Assembly (NCBI RefSeq): GCF_004366795.1
Contig: NZ_SORF01000003.1
Coordinates: 203,437 to 267,436, forward strand
Direction: 5' to 3'
Source: Alicyclobacillus sacchari
Lineage (GTDB): Bacteria > Bacillota > Bacilli > Alicyclobacillales > Alicyclobacillaceae
DNA: 64,000 nucleotides
Part shown: positions 25,687 through 34,902 of the stretch, one piece after another
Numbering within the stretch: position 1 is the stretch's first letter
How the letters are laid out: every line of letters starts with the position of its first letter
Notes under the pieces: model-generated
The model's input: the letters and a program-made list of their open reading frames with translations, nothing else
The model's database searches: none
Told to the model about the DNA's origin: nothing
Position numbers and translations under genes: made by a program

Positions 25687-26871
25687 TTGCCTCTCTATGT
25701 TTGGCTCGCGTGCGGTATGTATCTCATGAACGGGATGGCAACGGTCGCACTTGGCAGCGTACTACCGGTATTCATCCACCACTATCAATCGTCTTACATG
25801 CTTGGCAGCGATCTCGTCCTTGCACAGTTCATTGGTTATCTTATCGGCGTCCCACTCTCCCCCATTCTAGTCAAAGCCTCCGGCTACCGCGCGCCGATTG
25901 CCATGGCTGCGGCTGCGACTGGCATCGCAGAAATCGCCTTTGGCACACTGCCGACTATTTGGTTGTGCATGGCAATGTCATTCATCAACGGCGTTGGCAT
26001 GTCCTTACTGCAAGCGACCATTTCGACATCGCTGATAGAATGGTTCCCCTCCAGTCGCGCCGTCGTGATGAGTCGCACCGAAGCCGCCTTTGGTCTTGGC
26101 TGCGTCATCACGCCGCTTTTGGCCAGTTGGTCCATCCGCGCCGGCGACTGGCGCCTCTGTTTCTTCGTCGTCGGCGCCCTCGCCGTTCTACTTGCTGTAG
26201 TCACGTTCGCTTTACCCATCGCGCAGCCTGAACACCACAGCGGCCCCATCGACGCGCCGACAGCAGCCGTGGACATCGCCCGCCGTTCCGAGAAATGGGC
26301 ACTCTTTGGGCTGTTCATGTTCGCAATCCTCGTCTATGTCGGCGTTGAATCGTGTGTGAACAACTTCTTTCCGGCCATTTTCGCGAATCACTTGCACCTA
26401 TCCGCAAGCGCTGCGTCGCTGTCCGTAAGCCTCTTCTGGATCGCCATGGTCGTCGGCCGGATGGCCACAGGCTGGGTGATTCGCAGGTTGCCATATCGTC
26501 CATATCTCACGTTGGCAACCGGTGGTACGCTCGTCGTGATGTTGGCGATCGCGATGACCCAGTGGCCATTTGCTGCCTACGTCGAGGCATTTGCGACAGG
26601 GATGTTCATGTCCGGAATTTATGTGGTCACACTCGTTTTTGCCAATCACTCATTTCCAGAGATGACCGCCCTCGTCACGCGCCTTGTTACCTTTTTTGCC
26701 GGCATCGGCGGTGCCATTTTGCCAACCGCGTTTGGCTGGATCATGACGCGCACCAGTGCTTTCGTCGCCGTGCTCAGCCTCGCGGCATTTGCGGCCATTC
26801 TGTTCGCCGCCATCATCGCCGCCAGCGCCTTTACACGATCGCGATCGCGCATGACACAAACGCCAGCCTGA
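25687..26871 (+). CDS. MFS transporter
   Basis: 394 residues with about twelve hydrophobic helices in two halves, the usual single-polypeptide major-facilitator layout; the basic loop after helix 2 is weak. There is no N-terminal soluble domain. TTG 25687 is chosen because AAGGAGG ends 8 bases before it; the frame is open from ATG 25636 but that extension is not membrane-like. The pattern (YVWLACGMYLMNGMATVALGSVLPVF) resembles sugar-phosphate or fucose-permease-type MFS carriers, but the substrate cannot be read from the sequence. Confidence 0.82.
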   Translation: MPLYVWLACGMYLMNGMATVALGSVLPVFIHHYQSSYMLGSDLVLAQFIGYLIGVPLSPILVKASGYRAPIAMAAAATGIAEIAFGTLPTIWLCMAMSFINGVGMSLLQATISTSLIEWFPSSRAVVMSRTEAAFGLGCVITPLLASWSIRAGDWRLCFFVVGALAVLLAVVTFALPIAQPEHHSGPIDAPTAAVDIARRSEKWALFGLFMFAILVYVGVESCVNNFFPAIFANHLHLSASAASLSVSLFWIAMVVGRMATGWVIRRLPYRPYLTLATGGTLVVMLAIAMTQWPFAAYVEAFATGMFMSGIYVVTLVFANHSFPEMTALVTRLVTFFAGIGGAILPTAFGWIMTRTSAFVAVLSLAAFAAILFAAIIAASAFTRSRSRMTQTPA

Positions 26872-26884
26872 TGAACGAAGCTAA

Positions 26885-26906
26885 AGGGGGCCCCGGAAAG
26901 CCCCCT
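26885..26906 (-). terminator. terminator between convergent transporter genes
   Basis: AGGGGGC (26885-26891) and GCCCCCT (26900-26906) form a 7 bp GC stem with an 8-base loop. On the minus strand TTTAGCTT follows, so it best serves the permease gene at 26949-28307. Confidence 0.6.
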
Positions 26907-26948
26907 GCTGCAAGTTCCCCGTTGCCTGCTGCCTATAGAACGCCTTGG

Positions 26949-28307
26949 CTATGCCAACAGAATGGCGACGACAGTCGCCACCGCGAGGCCACAGATAACC
27001 GGAATGAAGTTGCGCCTCGTCAGCTCCTCCGGATCGCACCCTGTCACGCCTGCAATGTCGAGCACACCCCATGGAACCAATGTGCCACCACCACTCCAGA
27101 CGGATCCCATTTGCCCAAGCGCCGCAAGCACCGCGATGTTGGCACCAATAGGGGTGCCTAACGCCTGTGCCAACGTGCCTACGAGCACGAGACCTGAAAA
27201 TCCAGAACCGTCGAGCCCAGCGATCACGCCGACGAGCACGATGATGATCGCCACCGGTGCAACGGAAAGCGGCACGTGTGCAGCCAATGCCTTGCCCAGA
27301 TCGAGCAGAAAGCCTGGCGCCCCATTCCCCAAAATCTGCGGCGACACGTCTGGCGATCCCATGAAAAAGAACCCCGCAATTGGAATGACCGGCGCAAAGA
27401 CGCGGATCGAAAAGATGAACCCATCTTGCAGGAAGGTCATCACGGCCGCCGGGGACTTCGTGCCATATTCCAAGATGGCAATGGCCAGAAACAAGAGCAA
27501 TGCGACCCCGCCGATGAACGCAGTTGCGTCACCGCCCCGCAATGGCAGTAGGATGGTGGTCAGGATGGTCGCAAGGAAGGCGAGCGGTACAACAACGGCG
27601 GCGAATTTGGCAGCCAAACCGAACTCGGTTCGCACAGTTGCCACCTGTACTTCGCCAACCGAAAGCTTGCCGCGGCGCATATCGCGACGCAAAAACAAAT
27701 ACCCGAGCACTGTACTCACGATACCTGTTGCGAGTACCAACGGCACACTCGCCTGTAACACCGAAGTCACCGACACACCTGCGGCTGAACTTGTGAGCTT
27801 CGGAGCACCCTGAATGACGAAGTCTCCCGAGAGTGCAATGCCGTGTCCGAACAAATTCATCGTCATCGCGGCGCCAATCAGCGGTAATCCAGCGCGCATA
27901 GCAATAGGCGTCATGAGCGGCGCGACCATCATGGTGGCAGGCGTTGGCCAAACAAACAACGAGACAGCTCCCTTGATGAGACCTGTGCCCCAAAAGGCAA
28001 CACCTGGCGTTTTGACAGAGTTGCGAAATGGACGGAGTAGCAGTTGATCCGCTCCGATGCGCTCCATCAAACGCAACAGCGCAACCATCAAACCAATGAT
28101 GATGATGATCCCTAGCAGGTTGGTCGCGCTCGCCAAATTGGCGTTGTACAGCGTCTGCATACCTTTCACGAAACTGTGCGTGTACACCCAGCCGATGACG
28201 AACGTACCCAACACACAGATGGGTATGACGCCTTTGCGCAGGGCCATGCCGATGATAACGAGAACGACCACAGCGAGGTAAATCCAATGCGAAGGCGTAA
28301 GATGCAT
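26949..28307 (-). CDS. GntP/ion-transporter-type permease (possible gluconate or organic-acid carrier)
   Basis: 452 residues with at least eleven hydrophobic segments. Repeated helix-loop motifs (LFVWPTPATMMVAPLMTPIAMRAGLP, GHGIALSGDF, GVIAGLDGSGFSGLVL) with Pro/Gly-rich re-entrant-like loops fit the gluconate/citrate ion-transporter superfamily. The substrate is not recognisable. RBS AGGGGGGGG lies 6-7 bases before ATG 28307. It is alone on its strand here, with no linked kinase or dehydratase gene. Confidence 0.6.
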   Translation of the reverse strand: MHLTPSHWIYLAVVVLVIIGMALRKGVIPICVLGTFVIGWVYTHSFVKGMQTLYNANLASATNLLGIIIIIGLMVALLRLMERIGADQLLLRPFRNSVKTPGVAFWGTGLIKGAVSLFVWPTPATMMVAPLMTPIAMRAGLPLIGAAMTMNLFGHGIALSGDFVIQGAPKLTSSAAGVSVTSVLQASVPLVLATGIVSTVLGYLFLRRDMRRGKLSVGEVQVATVRTEFGLAAKFAAVVVPLAFLATILTTILLPLRGGDATAFIGGVALLLFLAIAILEYGTKSPAAVMTFLQDGFIFSIRVFAPVIPIAGFFFMGSPDVSPQILGNGAPGFLLDLGKALAAHVPLSVAPVAIIIVLVGVIAGLDGSGFSGLVLVGTLAQALGTPIGANIAVLAALGQMGSVWSGGGTLVPWGVLDIAGVTGCDPEELTRRNFIPVICGLAVATVVAILLA

Positions 28308-28416
28308 GCCATGCCCCCCCTAACCCCTATGGGCTATGTTGGGGCATCATATGGCGGGCTTTTGAACGGGGTGACGAGATACAGAAGAGCGTATGGTTGC
28401 AGACAGATCACGTGAA

Positions 28417-28449
28417 CATGGCAGGCTGCTGATCCAGCAACCCGCCATG
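28417..28449 (-). terminator. possible terminator of the YjcZ-like gene
   Basis: Nested inverted repeat: outer arms CATGGC/GCCATG and inner arms TGCTG/CAGCA around an ATC loop. It is 40 bases after the small gene on the minus strand, but no T-run follows. Confidence 0.35.
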
Positions 28450-28489
28450 TCCTCGCCGCAGCTTTACCCGCAGCACAGCCTCTGTTCAA

Positions 28490-28624
28490 TTAATACATGC
28501 CGTATCCGCCTGCACAGCTACAGCTGCTTGCAGCCACGCCGACAGCCGGTACCAGGAGGAAGAACAATACGAAGATAATCAAGAACACCACTGCCCAACG
28601 CGTGTATCCACCAAACGTACCCAT
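28490..28624 (-). CDS. YjcZ-like single-helix sporulation mini-protein
   Basis: 44 residues: a short Gly/Tyr start (MGTFGGYTRW), one very hydrophobic helix (AVVFLIIFVLFFLLVPAVGV) and a small Cys/Gly tail (SSCSCAGGYGMY). The YGG plus one-helix layout matches the tiny membrane proteins of the YjcZ/sporulation type found in many copies in spore formers. AAAGGGGA sits 10 bases before ATG 28624; a longer frame upstream is not hydrophobic and overlaps the proA end region. Role and location (spore or membrane) are inferred from the family. Confidence 0.65.
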   Translation of the reverse strand: MGTFGGYTRWAVVFLIIFVLFFLLVPAVGVAASSCSCAGGYGMY

Positions 28625-28714
28625 GAACCAGTTCCCCTTTCGCGATAGGAATGGTCCATCGTACGTCCGCATTTCTCTTGGCACAACCGACAAAGGCCGT
28701 GACCATTCGCTCAC

Positions 28715-30016
28715 CTACTTGCGAACTTGTCCGTCTCCGTGCACGACGTATTTGTAACTCGTCAATTCACGCAACCCCATCGGTCCGCGCGCATGCAGCT
28801 TTTGCGTCGAAATGCCAATCTCGGCGCCAAAGCCAAACTCAAAGCCATCCGTAAAGCGCGACGATGCGTTATGATACACCACAGCCGCATCGACGCGCTG
28901 TAAAAACTGCTCTGCGGCAACTTCGTCCTCCGTGATAATGACTTCCGAATGTGCCGTCCCGTAGCGCTCGATGTGCGCGATCGCGTCGTCAAGGGAATCG
29001 ACGATGCGCACGGCGAGTGTCAGCGCCAGATATTCGGTCGCCCAGTCGGCTTCTGTCGCGTGTTGCACAAGATCCGCGAGTCCAACCGCTGCTAGCGCCG
29101 CATACGCGCGATCGCATACACGCAGTTCAACGCCGCTGGCGAGCAAGGTCCGCGCCGCTTCCGGAAGCCATTGCGCCGCCACATCTTTGTGCACGAGCAG
29201 CGTTTCAGCCGCGTTACACACGGATGGCCGTTGTATTTTCGCATTCACGATCACGGCTGTGGCCTTCGCAAAGTCAGCCGCCTTATCGACATAGACGTGG
29301 CAGTTCCCCACGCCAGTCTCAATGACCGGCACAATGGCATTCTCGACAACGCGCCGAATCAAACCTTCGCCACCGCGCGGTATCGCGAGATCGACCAACC
29401 CCCGCGCCCGAATTAACATGTCGACCGTTTCCCGCTCCGTCCGCTCGACGAGCAACACAGCATCCTGCGGCAACCCGGCCGCTGCCAACCCGCGATGTAG
29501 CGCCCGTACAATTGCCTGGTTGCTCTTCAAGGCCTCGCGGCCGCCGCGTAACACTGCGACATTGCCCGTTTTCACAGCCAATCCCGCCGCGTCGACCGTG
29601 ACGTTTGGGCGGGCTTCGTAGATCATGGCGATAACGCCCATGGGCACGCGCACCTTCCGGATATCGAGGCCATTCGGACGCACGAAATGCTCCATCCGCT
29701 CTCCCACCGGATCGGGCAATTCGATCAGCGCGGCCAGCCCATCCACCATTTGCCGCACCCGCCGCTCATCGAGCGCCAGTCTGTCGATTCGCGCTTCCGG
29801 CTGGCCGGCCTCGCGAGCAGCCGCGACATCTTCCATATTCGCCGCGAGAATTGCGGCACATTCCGCCCACAGAGCCTTCCCCATCTCGCGCAGCGCTTCG
29901 TTCTTCTGTTTGGTCGATGCCACGAAAAGCGTTCGTTTCGCCCCTTGCGCGCGGCGCAACATCTCATGGACTGCCTCCTGCAGCGCCATCGCACTGCCAC
30001 TCGGCGCCTCCGTCAT
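28715..30016 (-). CDS. proA: glutamate-5-semialdehyde dehydrogenase (gamma-glutamyl phosphate reductase)
   Basis: 433 residues of the aldehyde-dehydrogenase superfamily, ProA branch; reduces gamma-glutamyl phosphate with NADPH in proline synthesis. The IYEARPNVTVDAAGLAVK block and the catalytic Cys in QRPSVCNAAETLL are clear, and the C-terminus has the family's TDGFEFGFGAEIGISTQ segment ending GLRELTSYKYVV. ATG 30016 overlaps the proB stop (ATGA), so translation is coupled. No proC lies nearby. Confidence 0.95.
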   Translation of the reverse strand: MTEAPSGSAMALQEAVHEMLRRAQGAKRTLFVASTKQKNEALREMGKALWAECAAILAANMEDVAAAREAGQPEARIDRLALDERRVRQMVDGLAALIELPDPVGERMEHFVRPNGLDIRKVRVPMGVIAMIYEARPNVTVDAAGLAVKTGNVAVLRGGREALKSNQAIVRALHRGLAAAGLPQDAVLLVERTERETVDMLIRARGLVDLAIPRGGEGLIRRVVENAIVPVIETGVGNCHVYVDKAADFAKATAVIVNAKIQRPSVCNAAETLLVHKDVAAQWLPEAARTLLASGVELRVCDRAYAALAAVGLADLVQHATEADWATEYLALTLAVRIVDSLDDAIAHIERYGTAHSEVIITEDEVAAEQFLQRVDAAVVYHNASSRFTDGFEFGFGAEIGISTQKLHARGPMGLRELTSYKYVVHGDGQVRK

Positions 30017-31140
30017 CTCACATTCGCCCCCTTCACCAATACCATGTCATTGCGATGGACGACTTCGTGCACGTTGTGTAAATCCTCGCCAGCCCGGCGG
30101 CGCGCCAGTAAATCGTCGAGATCGCGAGCGGAAAAACTCGTAATGCCCTTGCCGACCGGTTCGCCCTTCATGCTTTGCAAGAGGACCACCGCTCCTTCCT
30201 GAAAGTCACCTTCGATCCGAACGATGCCAGGTACGAGCAAACTTCCACCAGCCGTCAATAATGCGCGCACCGCACCCTCATCGATCATCAACGAACCTTC
30301 TGGCTTGGGTGCATGCATCAGCCATGACTTGCGCAAGCTGACCGGCTGCGGCGACGCCAGAAACCGCGTCCCGACAGCTTCACCGGCCAAGACGCGACGC
30401 AAAACGTCCGGTGTCTCCGCGCTTGCAATCACCACTTCAACTCCGGCCCGCACCGCCGCCTTGGCAGCGATCAACTTCGTGCGCATGCCGCCAGTGCCAA
30501 CCACGCTGCCAGCGCCTCCGGCCAATCGTTCGATCTCGTCGGTAACCTCCGCCACGACTTCAATTCGCTTCGCCGAAGGATCCGTGCGCGGATTTGCCGT
30601 GTACAGACCATCGATATCCGTCAGCAAAACGAGCCTATCCGCCTCCGACACCAAAGCCGCGAGGCCGGCGAGCGAATCGTTGTCACCAAACCGGATCTCC
30701 TCAACCGCCACCGTGTCGTTTTCGTTGATGATTGGCACAATGTCGTGGCGCAACAAAGCCTGAACAGTATTCCGAATGTGCACAAAACGCTTTCTATCTT
30801 CAACGTCCGCACGTGTCAACAGCAACTGGCCCACATGGAGCCCTTCCTTGGCAAACAATCGCTCGTACTCCTCCATGAGCGCCGTCTGCCCGACCGCCGC
30901 AGCCGCTTGCTTTTCGGGCATTGAGATGCGGGCGCGCTGCCATCCTAGCTTGCCTAGCCCCGCTGCGATCGCACCCGAAGACACCAACACCACGTGCCAG
31001 CCCCCTTCTCTATAGAGCGTGGCAATTTGCTTGACCAACCGCTCCATCTTCGCGATCGCCAAAACGCCGGAGCCATCAGTCAAGGAGCTCGATCCCACTT
31101 TCACGACGGCGCATTGCCGACGCCTTGTCCCGTTCGTCAT
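30013..31140 (-). CDS. proB: glutamate 5-kinase
   Basis: 375 residues: an amino-acid kinase domain (VVKVGSSSLTDGSG at the start, SSGAIAAGLGKLGW, INENDTVAVEEIRFGDND, LLTDIDGLYTANPRTD, GTGGMRTKLIAAKAA) followed by a C-terminal PUA domain (about 285-370). It phosphorylates glutamate as the first, normally proline-inhibited step of proline synthesis. GAGGCG precedes ATG 31140 by about 9 bases. It is 72 bases downstream of the FAH-family gene on the same strand; no T-box leader is visible. Confidence 0.95.
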   Translation of the reverse strand: MTNGTRRRQCAVVKVGSSSLTDGSGVLAIAKMERLVKQIATLYREGGWHVVLVSSGAIAAGLGKLGWQRARISMPEKQAAAAVGQTALMEEYERLFAKEGLHVGQLLLTRADVEDRKRFVHIRNTVQALLRHDIVPIINENDTVAVEEIRFGDNDSLAGLAALVSEADRLVLLTDIDGLYTANPRTDPSAKRIEVVAEVTDEIERLAGGAGSVVGTGGMRTKLIAAKAAVRAGVEVVIASAETPDVLRRVLAGEAVGTRFLASPQPVSLRKSWLMHAPKPEGSLMIDEGAVRALLTAGGSLLVPGIVRIEGDFQEGAVVLLQSMKGEPVGKGITSFSARDLDDLLARRRAGEDLHNVHEVVHRNDMVLVKGANVR

Positions 31141-31212
31141 TGAATGTTCGCCTCAACTTGTTTGAATTGCAGAGGGCTTCCTTGCCCCTATCTCCCTGTG
31201 CAGGGCAGAAAC

Positions 31213-32076
31213 CTAGCGCGCGACCCGCGTGCATAGTTGGCCAAGCCCTTCAATCTCGCAGACGATCTCGTCGCCGGCATCCAACCACCGCTGTTCCGAC
31301 ATACCGAGAATAACCCCTTCCGGAGTCCCGGTATAAATCAAATCTCCAGGTTCCAGCGTCATGATCTGAGATAAATCGGAGATGATTTCTGCCACGCTGA
31401 AAATCATATCTACCGTCGAGGAATCTTGCCGTAGCTCGCCATTCACAAAGCAACGCAAGCGCAACGATTGCGGATCGTTGACTTCATCGGCAGTGACCAA
31501 GTAGGGTCCCAGTGGCGCAAACCCGTCAATCGCCTTACCATACAGCCATTGACTGTTGCGCATCTGCAAGTCGCGTGCACTGAGATCGTTGCCAACAGCG
31601 TAGCCGTATACGGCTTGTAACGCGTCGTCGACCGCAACGCGATGCACCCGCTGGCTAATGACAGCAACAAGTTCAACCTCATAGTCACATTGCTCCGCAA
31701 CGGGTGGAATAAGCACAGTCTGCCGGTGGCCAGATAGACTATTCGAAAATTTGGTGAAATAGACTGGCGACACCGGGATGGGCATATTGGATTCTTCGGC
31801 ATGTTTGCGATAATTGAGACCCACGCAGATGATCTTTCTCGGATTCAGAACAGGCGGCGCGAACACGACATCCTCCAACGGTATCGTGACACCACCCTGT
31901 TCAGCCAGCTGCCGAAGTTGCTCTTTGGCCTGCTCGCCGCCAGCGATAAGCGCCACACTGTCCTCAGGTATCGTCTGCCCAAGCATGTGAGCCGTTGCAG
32001 TCACGTCAACGATTTCATCGCCGCGGACAAGCCCCAGATGAAGTCTGCCATCTTGATAAAACGAACATAGTTTCAT
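31213..32076 (-). CDS. fumarylacetoacetate hydrolase-family protein
   Basis: 287 residues. The core has KIICVGLNYRKHAEES, the metal ligands in YEVELVAVIS, GYAVGNDLSARDLQ and the closing DLIYTGTPEGVILGM. Family members act as acylpyruvases, oxaloacetate decarboxylases or 2-keto-4-pentenoate hydratase-like enzymes. Here the substrate cannot be told from sequence; its divergence from the LacI regulator at 32260 allows a role in sugar-acid breakdown. ATG 32076 (MKLCSF) has AGAGGTG 9-11 bases before; GTG 32088 is a weaker alternative. Confidence 0.8.
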   Translation of the reverse strand: MKLCSFYQDGRLHLGLVRGDEIVDVTATAHMLGQTIPEDSVALIAGGEQAKEQLRQLAEQGGVTIPLEDVVFAPPVLNPRKIICVGLNYRKHAEESNMPIPVSPVYFTKFSNSLSGHRQTVLIPPVAEQCDYEVELVAVISQRVHRVAVDDALQAVYGYAVGNDLSARDLQMRNSQWLYGKAIDGFAPLGPYLVTADEVNDPQSLRLRCFVNGELRQDSSTVDMIFSVAEIISDLSQIMTLEPGDLIYTGTPEGVILGMSEQRWLDAGDEIVCEIEGLGQLCTRVAR

Positions 32077-32259
32077 GCGTCTAGGCACCTCTTCTACAGT
32101 TCATGAGAGCGGACATTCGGTATACCATACCCTACAGAAACCACTATAGATTTTTCAGCCTAGTCTGTGCATCATGATATCTGTACCATTGTAGCAGAAG
32201 GCAGGCCCCAATGTCCCCTTCCGGGCTGTCAAACATCAAAGCAAAGGATTTGTTGACCG

Positions 32260-33282
32260 ATGTCAGAAAGAAAGAGAATCACAAAGAAAGCGATTGCTGA
32301 ACAACTAGGACTTTCGATCTCCACGGTGGATCGAGCGCTGAACGGACGGGGTGGTGTGAAACCAGAAACTTATCGGCGTATCATGGAAGCTGTCGAACAG
32401 CTTCAATATTCTGTCAACACGTCCGCGAGGCTACTGTCCAAAGGTCGCGATGTCACCATTGGCGTTGTTCTTCCCGAGTATCCTGCAGACTTCTGGGTGC
32501 AAATTGCACGCGGTGTCGAGGATGCCATTCTGGAACTACGCGATTTCGGTTTGCACGTTGAATGGATCTGCGTGTCAGACACTGATGAATCCAGCCAGAA
32601 AACTATTGCGGATTGGATTGCGAGTGGCAAACTAGATGGGCTTGCTCTTCCTGGAGGAAACTTGGATTACGTAAACGTCATCGATTCCGCTATCGACAAA
32701 GGGATTCCAGTCTGTACATTCAACATTGATGCCCCGAGTAGCAAGCGCTTATTTTATGTAGGCTGCGACTACGCCAATGCAGGCCGCCTAGCCGCAGAAT
32801 TGATGGCAAAACTATTGCGTGGTCATGGAAAGGTTGCGCTTGTTACTGATTCCATGACTTCATTTCAATCACAACAAAAGATAATCGGCTTTCGGGAGGA
32901 GTTGTCCTATTATCCAGGTGTCAAACTGGTTGGACCACTCAAAATGGAATCGGAGGAACCTGAGTTATCCATACGCCATATGGAACATGATTTGTCTGCC
33001 GTTGATGGTATCTATGTGTCAAACGCGGAAGTACATAGCTTTGCCATATCACCGTTTGCAAACGACAAACTACTAATTGGCCACGATATGAGTCCTCACG
33101 TGCTACAGGACTTGCGTAGCGGATCCATTACCGCCGTCATTTGTCAAGATCCCTGGCGACAAGGCTACCTTCCGGTGAAAAAGCTATTTAAGTACATCAC
33201 GCTTGGGGAAGACATCGCGAAAACAGCCTACATCACCCGATTGGAAATCGTGATGCGCGGGAACGCTTCATTCTACATCTGA
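32260..33282 (+). CDS. LacI-family regulator of the alpha-xylosidase cluster
   Basis: 340 residues: N-terminal helix-turn-helix (KRITKKAIAEQLGLSISTVDRALNGRGGV, residues 5-33) and a periplasmic-binding-like effector domain of the type-1 sugar-binding form (FWVQIARGVEDAI, IPVCTFNIDAPSSKRLFYVGCDYANAGRLAAELM). This variant effector domain (RbsB-like with DNAG-type loop) usually binds a sugar. AAAGGA sits about 11 bases before ATG 32260. It is the first gene of the cluster; the two TGATnnACGTATATCA sites between it and the binding-protein gene are the obvious operators. Confidence 0.85.
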   Translation: MSERKRITKKAIAEQLGLSISTVDRALNGRGGVKPETYRRIMEAVEQLQYSVNTSARLLSKGRDVTIGVVLPEYPADFWVQIARGVEDAILELRDFGLHVEWICVSDTDESSQKTIADWIASGKLDGLALPGGNLDYVNVIDSAIDKGIPVCTFNIDAPSSKRLFYVGCDYANAGRLAAELMAKLLRGHGKVALVTDSMTSFQSQQKIIGFREELSYYPGVKLVGPLKMESEEPELSIRHMEHDLSAVDGIYVSNAEVHSFAISPFANDKLLIGHDMSPHVLQDLRSGSITAVICQDPWRQGYLPVKKLFKYITLGEDIAKTAYITRLEIVMRGNASFYI

Positions 33283-33320
33283 ATCGGTTACCGATTCCTG
33301 TCTAATCTCCACGCGTAGTT

Positions 33321-33336
33321 TGATGCACGTATATCA
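33321..33336 (+). promoter_or_regulatory. operator copy 1 of the alpha-xylosidase cluster
   Basis: TGATGCACGTATATCA, an imperfect 16 bp palindrome centred on CG. It recurs with one change at 33503-33518. The CG centre is typical of LacI-family operators, and the regulator gene ends 39 bases upstream. Confidence 0.6.
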
Positions 33337-33502
33337 AATTATGTGCAAATGACCACTGCATATATTCAATGTTATTCTTTACATCACAGCACTTTCGACT
33401 TAGAATAAGTGCATTGACACCACTATTTTGTATGTAATCGGTTTCTTCGTGCTATTTGGACCCTTTACCCAACCGAAAGGGCGGTGATATTCAGCAATAT
33501 AT

Positions 33503-33518
33503 TGATGTACGTATATCA
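33503..33518 (+). promoter_or_regulatory. operator copy 2 of the alpha-xylosidase cluster
   Basis: TGATGTACGTATATCA, 15 of 16 bases identical to copy 1, 182 bp downstream of it and 38 bases before the binding-protein ATG. The same extra flanking bases (TTGAT and TTATG) surround both copies. Between the copies (33337-33502) no gene is seen; TTGACA at 33414-33419 might be a -35 box but has no good -10 partner. Confidence 0.62.
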
Positions 33519-33556
33519 TTTTATGAGGGATATGAATCAAAGTAAGGGGGAAGAAC

Positions 33557-34849
33557 ATGAAACGATATCTCGGTTTCACATCTGCTACTGTGGTTGCCAC
33601 CCTCGTGCTTGCGACCGGTTGCGGATCGTCGACTAACACAACTTCGAACAACGGGTCTTCTGCGGGTGAAAGTGGGAACAACGGTCAAAAGGTCACTTTA
33701 GAGTTCTTGCAAAATAAACCGGAGGTCGTGAATGAGTGGAATAGTCTGATTAAAAGGTTTGAGCAACAGAACCCCAACATTCAGGTTAAGCAGATCAACC
33801 CACCGAACACAGACACCACACTTCAAGCCGATCTCGCCAAAGGCCAGGTGCCAGACATCGTCGCAATGGGCGCCGATGCAACGTTTATACAGATGGCGAA
33901 AAACGGTGTATTCAAAGATCTGTCAGGCTCCCCAGAGCTTCAAAAAGTGTCAAAAGCGTACGTGAATATGCTCGAGAACGAGGTAGGCAAGCCAACGCCG
34001 TACGCCATCCCGTATACGGTGAATGCGGTTCCAATCATCTATAACGTGGACCTGTTTAATAAATACCATCTGACCATCCCTAAGACATGGAATCAACTCA
34101 TGTCCGAAGCGCAAAAAATTAAGCAGGAAGGTGGCACGCCATTCTACAACGGATTTAAAGATGCATGGACGATTGCCCCCATATGGAATGCATTATCTAC
34201 CAACACAGAAGGTCCAAACTTCCTGAAGGACCTGGCTGCTGGAAAGACAACGTTCGTCAAGAGCGACGCAATAGCGGCCAATCAGCTGCGGCAATTTACA
34301 GCACTTGGGCAGCCAAACCAATTTGGTGTTGACTATAACGACGCCAACTCAGCATTTGCGAATGGTAAATCAGTCTTCTATGCGCAAGGCATTTGGACGC
34401 TACCCGTGATTCGATCCGACAATCCTAAGATTCAGCTCGGTACCTTCGTTGTACCAGTGACAAACGATCCGAGTCAGATCAAGATGGTATCCGGTGTCGA
34501 TTCCCTACTTGCCGTGGCCAACTCGGGCAATGCGAGTAAAGAAGCAGCAGCGATGAAATTTATTGATTTCCTACTGCAGTCAAAGACCGCAGGGCAGTAT
34601 GCAACTGTCGCGGGTCTGTTCTCCACAGTCAAGGGAGTCAAAAACACTGACCCAGCGCTTGCTCCGCTCCAACCCTACATCAACAGCGGGCGCGTTGTTG
34701 ACTTTGACGATCACTACTACCCGGCAGCGATGGCTGCAGGCAATCAGTATGAATCGGTACTTCAGGGTGCTCTTTCAAAGAACCAATCTTCATCACAACT
34801 GTTACAACAGCTGGACAGCCTTTATCAATCGGCTGCGGCTCATCAATGA
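33557..34849 (+). CDS. sugar ABC transporter, solute-binding lipoprotein (xylosyl-oligosaccharide candidate)
   Basis: 430-residue family-1 binding protein with signal peptide and lipobox (LATGC), a Ser/Asn/Gly linker and then VTLEFLQNKPEVVNEWNSLIKRFEQQNPNIQVKQ in pieces typical of CUT1 receptors, GQVPDIVAMGADATF, YAIPYTVNAVPIIYNVDLF and KSVFYAQGIWTLPVI. AAGGGGGA lies 8 bases before ATG 33557. It opens a four-gene unit ending in an alpha-xylosidase, so xyloglucan-derived oligosaccharides such as isoprimeverose are the likely ligands. Confidence 0.85.
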   Translation: MKRYLGFTSATVVATLVLATGCGSSTNTTSNNGSSAGESGNNGQKVTLEFLQNKPEVVNEWNSLIKRFEQQNPNIQVKQINPPNTDTTLQADLAKGQVPDIVAMGADATFIQMAKNGVFKDLSGSPELQKVSKAYVNMLENEVGKPTPYAIPYTVNAVPIIYNVDLFNKYHLTIPKTWNQLMSEAQKIKQEGGTPFYNGFKDAWTIAPIWNALSTNTEGPNFLKDLAAGKTTFVKSDAIAANQLRQFTALGQPNQFGVDYNDANSAFANGKSVFYAQGIWTLPVIRSDNPKIQLGTFVVPVTNDPSQIKMVSGVDSLLAVANSGNASKEAAAMKFIDFLLQSKTAGQYATVAGLFSTVKGVKNTDPALAPLQPYINSGRVVDFDDHYYPAAMAAGNQYESVLQGALSKNQSSSQLLQQLDSLYQSAAAHQ

Positions 34850-34852
34850 TCT

Positions 34853-34882
34853 GTTGGCAAGCGGCTGCGGCTGCTTGCCAAC
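34853..34882 (+). terminator. intercistronic stem-loop after the binding-protein gene
   Basis: GTTGGCAAGC (34853-34862) pairs perfectly with GCTTGCCAAC (34873-34882) around a 10-base loop; no T-run. Lies 3 bases after the stop codon and 6 bases before the permease RBS. Confidence 0.6.
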
Positions 34883-34902
34883 ACCTTAGGAGGTGATCCC
34901 GA

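Noticed and set aside
26352..27161. 269-codon plus-strand frame across the MFS 3' end
   Set aside because: Out of frame with the twelve-helix MFS protein and rich in Arg/His; shadow frame that crosses a terminator.
27529..28287. 252-codon minus-strand frame inside the permease gene
   Set aside because: Different frame from the membrane protein, composition Arg/His-rich, no start signal.
33400..33681. 93-codon minus-strand frame before the sugar-binding protein
   Set aside because: Covers an operator and the start of a clear lipoprotein gene; no RBS.
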